Positions 7,341-10,334 of a DNA stretch of 10,334 bases are shown piece by piece. Numbering within the stretch: the first letter of the stretch is position 1; every line of letters begins with the position of its first letter. This DNA is from Podila epigama (lineage: Eukaryota; Mortierellomycota; Mortierellomycetes; Mortierellales; Mortierellaceae), in the NCBI GenBank assembly GCA_015679605.1, contig JAAAVE010000781.1:3307-13640 (forward strand), written 5' to 3'. The notes beneath the pieces were generated by a model. It was not told the DNA's origin. It ran no database searches and was given only the letters and a program-made list of their open reading frames with translations. The position numbers and the translations under genes are program-made.

Positions 7341-8088
7341 ATGAATGATTTGTTCAACACTCAATCATTGTCCTCTGCTATGCATCATCAAGGAAAACAC
7401 GGAGCACAACAGATTTTTTTTTCCTCATCCCTTCCCCTACATCCTCATCCACATGGACATGAACAGACATGATCATGTTGTTCACCTTACCCCCTCCCTT
7501 ACCTCGTACATTCACTCGCCCTGCAGCATTGGCTTGTTTGAAATGCATAAACACACATACCTCGCACCATGTACAGAGCTGCACTGCACAACCATCCTCC
7601 ATGTACGACCATGCAAGTTCCTTGCCGTGTAACAAAAAAAAAAAAAAAAAAAACACGAGCCCTCACAACAACCGTCCCTTTCATATTATTATTTTTTTTT
7701 GATGCTCAACAGGAACCCTGCAATAGTAACACGCGTGAACCAACAGATATCGGTCTTACTGTCTTGTCAGTTAGCATGAGCCAGGATCCTGCTGAGACAG
7801 GCAACGCAACAACGCAAATGTCAGTGGACGTATCGATGACAACTGGCACACCAAATCCACCCATTGACCCATCCACCCATCCACACCTATCCTTCCATTC
7901 ATCCATCCACGCTCGTACGCAAACCCTGTCCTACATGTTTCATTCGACTGTACTTTTCTCATTGTATTCTTTACAGCAACACACATACACTTTTTATCTC
8001 TTTCTTTCTCTCCTTCACTCTAGCTCCTGCTCTCACTCTCACTCTCACACACACATATACTTACTCCTCCTGGGGGACTCATCATCCA
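7341..8088 (+). promoter_or_regulatory. CT-rich upstream region and probable leader of the GH17 gene
   Basis: This stretch precedes the glucanase ATG and shows no recognised gene. It contains an A20 run (7634-7653), CATCC/CCATC repeats (about 7857-7910) and a long C/T tract with CACTCT units and (AC)n (about 7985-8065). Two intron-like 3' ends are visible, at 7710 (TGCTCAACAG) and 7977 (TTCTTTACAG), so a 5'-UTR intron is possible. Several ATGs occur upstream (7776 and later) in a frame different from the glucanase. If the transcript started upstream of them they would act as uORFs. The CT-rich tract close to the ATG is the likeliest core promoter or leader. Confidence 0.5.
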
Positions 8089-10087
8089 ATGGACCACAAC
8101 AACCATCATCATCAGCGGTCCTCTTCTTCAGGCAGCAGCTTGAACAGCAACAGCAATGACAATAATAGCATCATCCACACAAACAGCGAACAACACCAAT
8201 GGTCTGAGGTCCTCCTCTCCACCACATCGTCCGATCCCTTTCACCAAACTTCGCCCAATTCGTCCGTCACTTACTTGCCTGGAACAAATCTCCATCATGA
8301 ATCCTCCATTCCCTCGTCTGTTAATCCGACTTCATCATCATCTTCTTCTTCTTCTTCCGTCACCGCCATGACATCTACCCCAGCTTCGACCCACAGTGGG
8401 TCCTCCTCCGTCTTAAGCAGCCTCTTTGGCAAATACAAGGGCGGTCGCCACAACAGACGGTCCTCTTCTCCTTTTATCCCAGGCTGGGACTCGGACGAGG
8501 ATGACCCACCCGTGTGCACCACAGGAAAACCAACTCGCTCTCAAAATAGTAATCCACCATACTCGTACGCTCAGCAAGGACTTGAACAAGGACAACAAGG
8601 ACAACCATACTACCAACAAGAACAGCCACCATTCAACGAAAAAAGCGTTTGGCTGGCAAAAGAAGACAGAAAGCAACAGCGTGTCCGGACCTGTCTCTGT
8701 CTCGGCGTCATCCTCTGCTTCCTCGTCCTGGGTACCATCCTAGCCTTTACCTTTCGAGAACAGATCTTTAACAAGGGTGCCGCAGGATTTCCCTTGCCTC
8801 ATCCTCGAAAAGGTGGACCAGGCACAGGCATTGGTGGCGGCCAAGGAGGTGAAGGAGCGGGTGATGGAAAGGACACGCGCCAGCAACTTCACAATTCTAT
8901 CGAATCAATCTATCACGTCAACAAGACGATTAACAAGGACTCCAATCTAGTCAACATCTTTTACGGCATCGACTACACTCCGCATGGATCGCAAGAACCT
9001 GATTGCAGAGTCAACCTAGGTCATGTTATTGAAGACATCAAAGTTCTATCCCAACTCACCAACCGCATCCGTCTCTATGGTATGGCCTGTCGACAAGCCG
9101 AGTACGTCCTCAAAGCGATCGAGTACCTAGGCCTGGCCGAGATGCAAGTCATCCTCACCCTCTGGGTGGACATTAACAAAGTCTCCTGGGAGAAACAATC
9201 ACGCGTCTTTTGGAGTCTCATTGACAACGATCTCTTGATCGATGCCAGCAACAGCAACGATGATGGCAATGTGCAAGCCCACAAGTCAATCATCTCCATC
9301 TCCAAAGTCTCTTCCAGAATCATTGGTGTCTCGGTCGGCAACGAAGTCCTCTTCAGAAACGAAGACGAGAACAAAAAGAAGGAGCATGTCCCCCTTTCCC
9401 TACTGAACGCATACATCAACGATATTCGACAAGGTCTTGCCCAACGTGCTGCTGCGGCCTCGGCCTCCTCTGACCCGGCCCTCAACCACCGTGGACAATG
9501 GCTCGGTCAGATCCCTGTCTTTTCCTCTGACCTCGGCCGGAATGCTCACCAAATCGTGGACCAAGTCGACTGGGTCCTCTCCAACATTCACCCTTTCTTT
9601 GCATACACCAGCGTCGAAAATGCTGCCGACTGGGCCATCTCCAACTTTAGAGAAGAAACCATTCCTGCTGCCGCCGGCAAACCAGCCATGATTTCAGAGG
9701 TTGGCTGGCCCAGTGGTCCAAGTTCTGCAAAGCTTGGTAATACATTTATACATTTATATATAATGATCGCGAGCTTCTCTTGCTTCATCGTTACATAGTT
9801 GCAATCTTGACTCTTACTCTTTCATCTAACGCTCTCTCACTCTTTCTCTCTCTCTCTCTTGCTTCTTCTTGATAACCGATTGTATAGGATCCGCTGTGCC
9901 ATCGATGGCAAACTTGCAGACGTTTGTCAATACATGGGTTTGCCGTGCTAACAAGGAGAATATCCCTTACTACTTTTTCGAAGCCTTTGACGAGCCATGG
10001 AAGCGCTCCATCAACGCACGCGAAGCGCAATGGGGGCTCATGACAGTTGACAGGCACCTCAAGGTCAAAATCCCAACATGTCAGTGA
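8089..10087 (+). CDS. Type II membrane GH17 glucan endo-1,3-beta-glucosidase (BtgC-like)
   Basis: Exons are 8089-9736 and 9888-10087 (intron donor GTAATA, acceptor ATAG after a CT tract), giving 615 aa. The ATG at 8089 is the first in this frame. The enzyme should hydrolyse or remodel beta-1,3-glucan in the cell wall, anchored in the plasma membrane. Residues 1-200 are a predicted cytosolic tail rich in Ser, Asn, Gln and His, with a Ser run (about 82-90), an acidic patch (DSDEDD) and a basic end (KEDRKQQRVR). Residues 202-222 are one membrane helix (CLCLGVILCFLVLGTILAF). A Gly-rich linker (241-262) leads to the GH17 domain, about 285-612. This opens VNIFYGIDYTPHG and has IRLYGMACRQ. The likely proton donor is E419 in GVSVGNE and the likely nucleophile is E537 in ISEVGWPS. 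The C-terminus is IPYYFFEAFDEPWK. The architecture matches Aspergillus BtgC-type proteins rather than secreted Bgl2 or GPI-anchored forms. There is no signal peptide and no GPI signal. Confidence 0.95.
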
Positions 10088-10334
10088 GTTATCTCACTTT
10101 TATATACTTTTATTTTGTCATATTTCCCAACCTCATAATGTATTTAAAAAAACAACGAAAGGTTCTTTCTACCAAGAACCACCAACCCTTTTTACATTGA
10201 ACGATCAGGAGGTTTGCTAACCAAAAGAAATACCTCCCATAAAGACAATATGAGGAAAATGAAGACAAAGTGACGAGGGTAGCGTTGACTCTTGCGTGAT
10301 ATTCTTTGAGCTATGCAGGATTCAGCAAAAAAAA
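10088..10334. other. 3' flank of the GH17 gene with two small hairpins
   Basis: Downstream of the glucanase stop the sequence is AT-rich. It includes a perfect 7-bp stem with a 6-nt loop (GGTTCTT 10161-10167, AAGAACC 10174-10180). A second inverted repeat has an outer GGAGGT/ACCTCC pair (10208-10213, 10232-10237) and an alternative inner GGTT/AACC pair (10211-10214, 10219-10222). No AATAAA hexamer is present close to the stop. No further gene is supported before the window edge. Confidence 0.55.

Noticed and set aside
7864-8088. Upstream extension of the GH17 frame
   Set aside because: There is no ATG in this frame before 8089, and the extension translates CT and AC repeats; it is more likely leader.
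7569-8159. 196-codon plus-strand ORF as a separate gene
   Set aside because: It includes poly-Lys from the A20 tract and CT-repeat translation and overlaps the GH17 start; only its later ATG is kept, as a possible uORF.
9075-9485. 136-codon minus-strand ORF
   Set aside because: It is the antisense shadow of the well-supported GH17 catalytic domain.
10197-10331. About 43 open minus-strand codons at the right edge
   Set aside because: There is no recognised similarity or splice signal; too short to support as a partial gene.

Overview
The window is nuclear DNA of a filamentous fungus. All three complete genes are split by GT-AG introns of about 90-210 nt. Two of them are fungus-typical: a YCK-type casein kinase I and a type II membrane GH17 beta-1,3-glucanase. 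The intron density and the very long simple-sequence tracts between genes suggest an early-diverging lineage such as Mucoromycota/Mortierellales, but that placement is an inference. I see no prokaryotic, viral, transposon, tRNA, rRNA or CRISPR signal.

Layout. Positions 1-451 (minus) hold the 5' part of an unrecognised gene that runs off the left edge. It appears divergent from nudC (593-1787, plus, six exons, 192 aa), with a shared promoter of roughly 140-290 bp. Positions 1788-2406 are a convergent 3' intergenic region with a poly(A) signal and a T25 tract. Positions 2407-4769 (minus) encode a 446-aa casein kinase I in seven exons, whose introns contain tandem repeats. Positions 4770-8088 form a 3.3-kb gene-free region of simple and higher-order repeats: a purine-rich block on the plus strand, a G-quadruplex candidate, a CAG/CAA array, an ATGTCA array with a 57-bp higher-order unit, and a CT-rich leader before the last gene. 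Positions 8089-10087 (plus) encode a 615-aa GH17 glucanase in two exons, followed by a 3' region with small hairpins.

How the genes relate. They are neighbours rather than a pathway. NudC is a dynein/LIS1-associated co-chaperone for nuclear migration. The YCK-type kinase acts at membranes in nutrient signalling, endocytosis and morphogenesis. The GH17 enzyme remodels wall beta-glucan from the plasma membrane. All are general housekeeping or hyphal-growth functions. I found no convincing undescribed multi-gene system. The most unusual material is the repeat-rich region upstream of the kinase and the glucanase.
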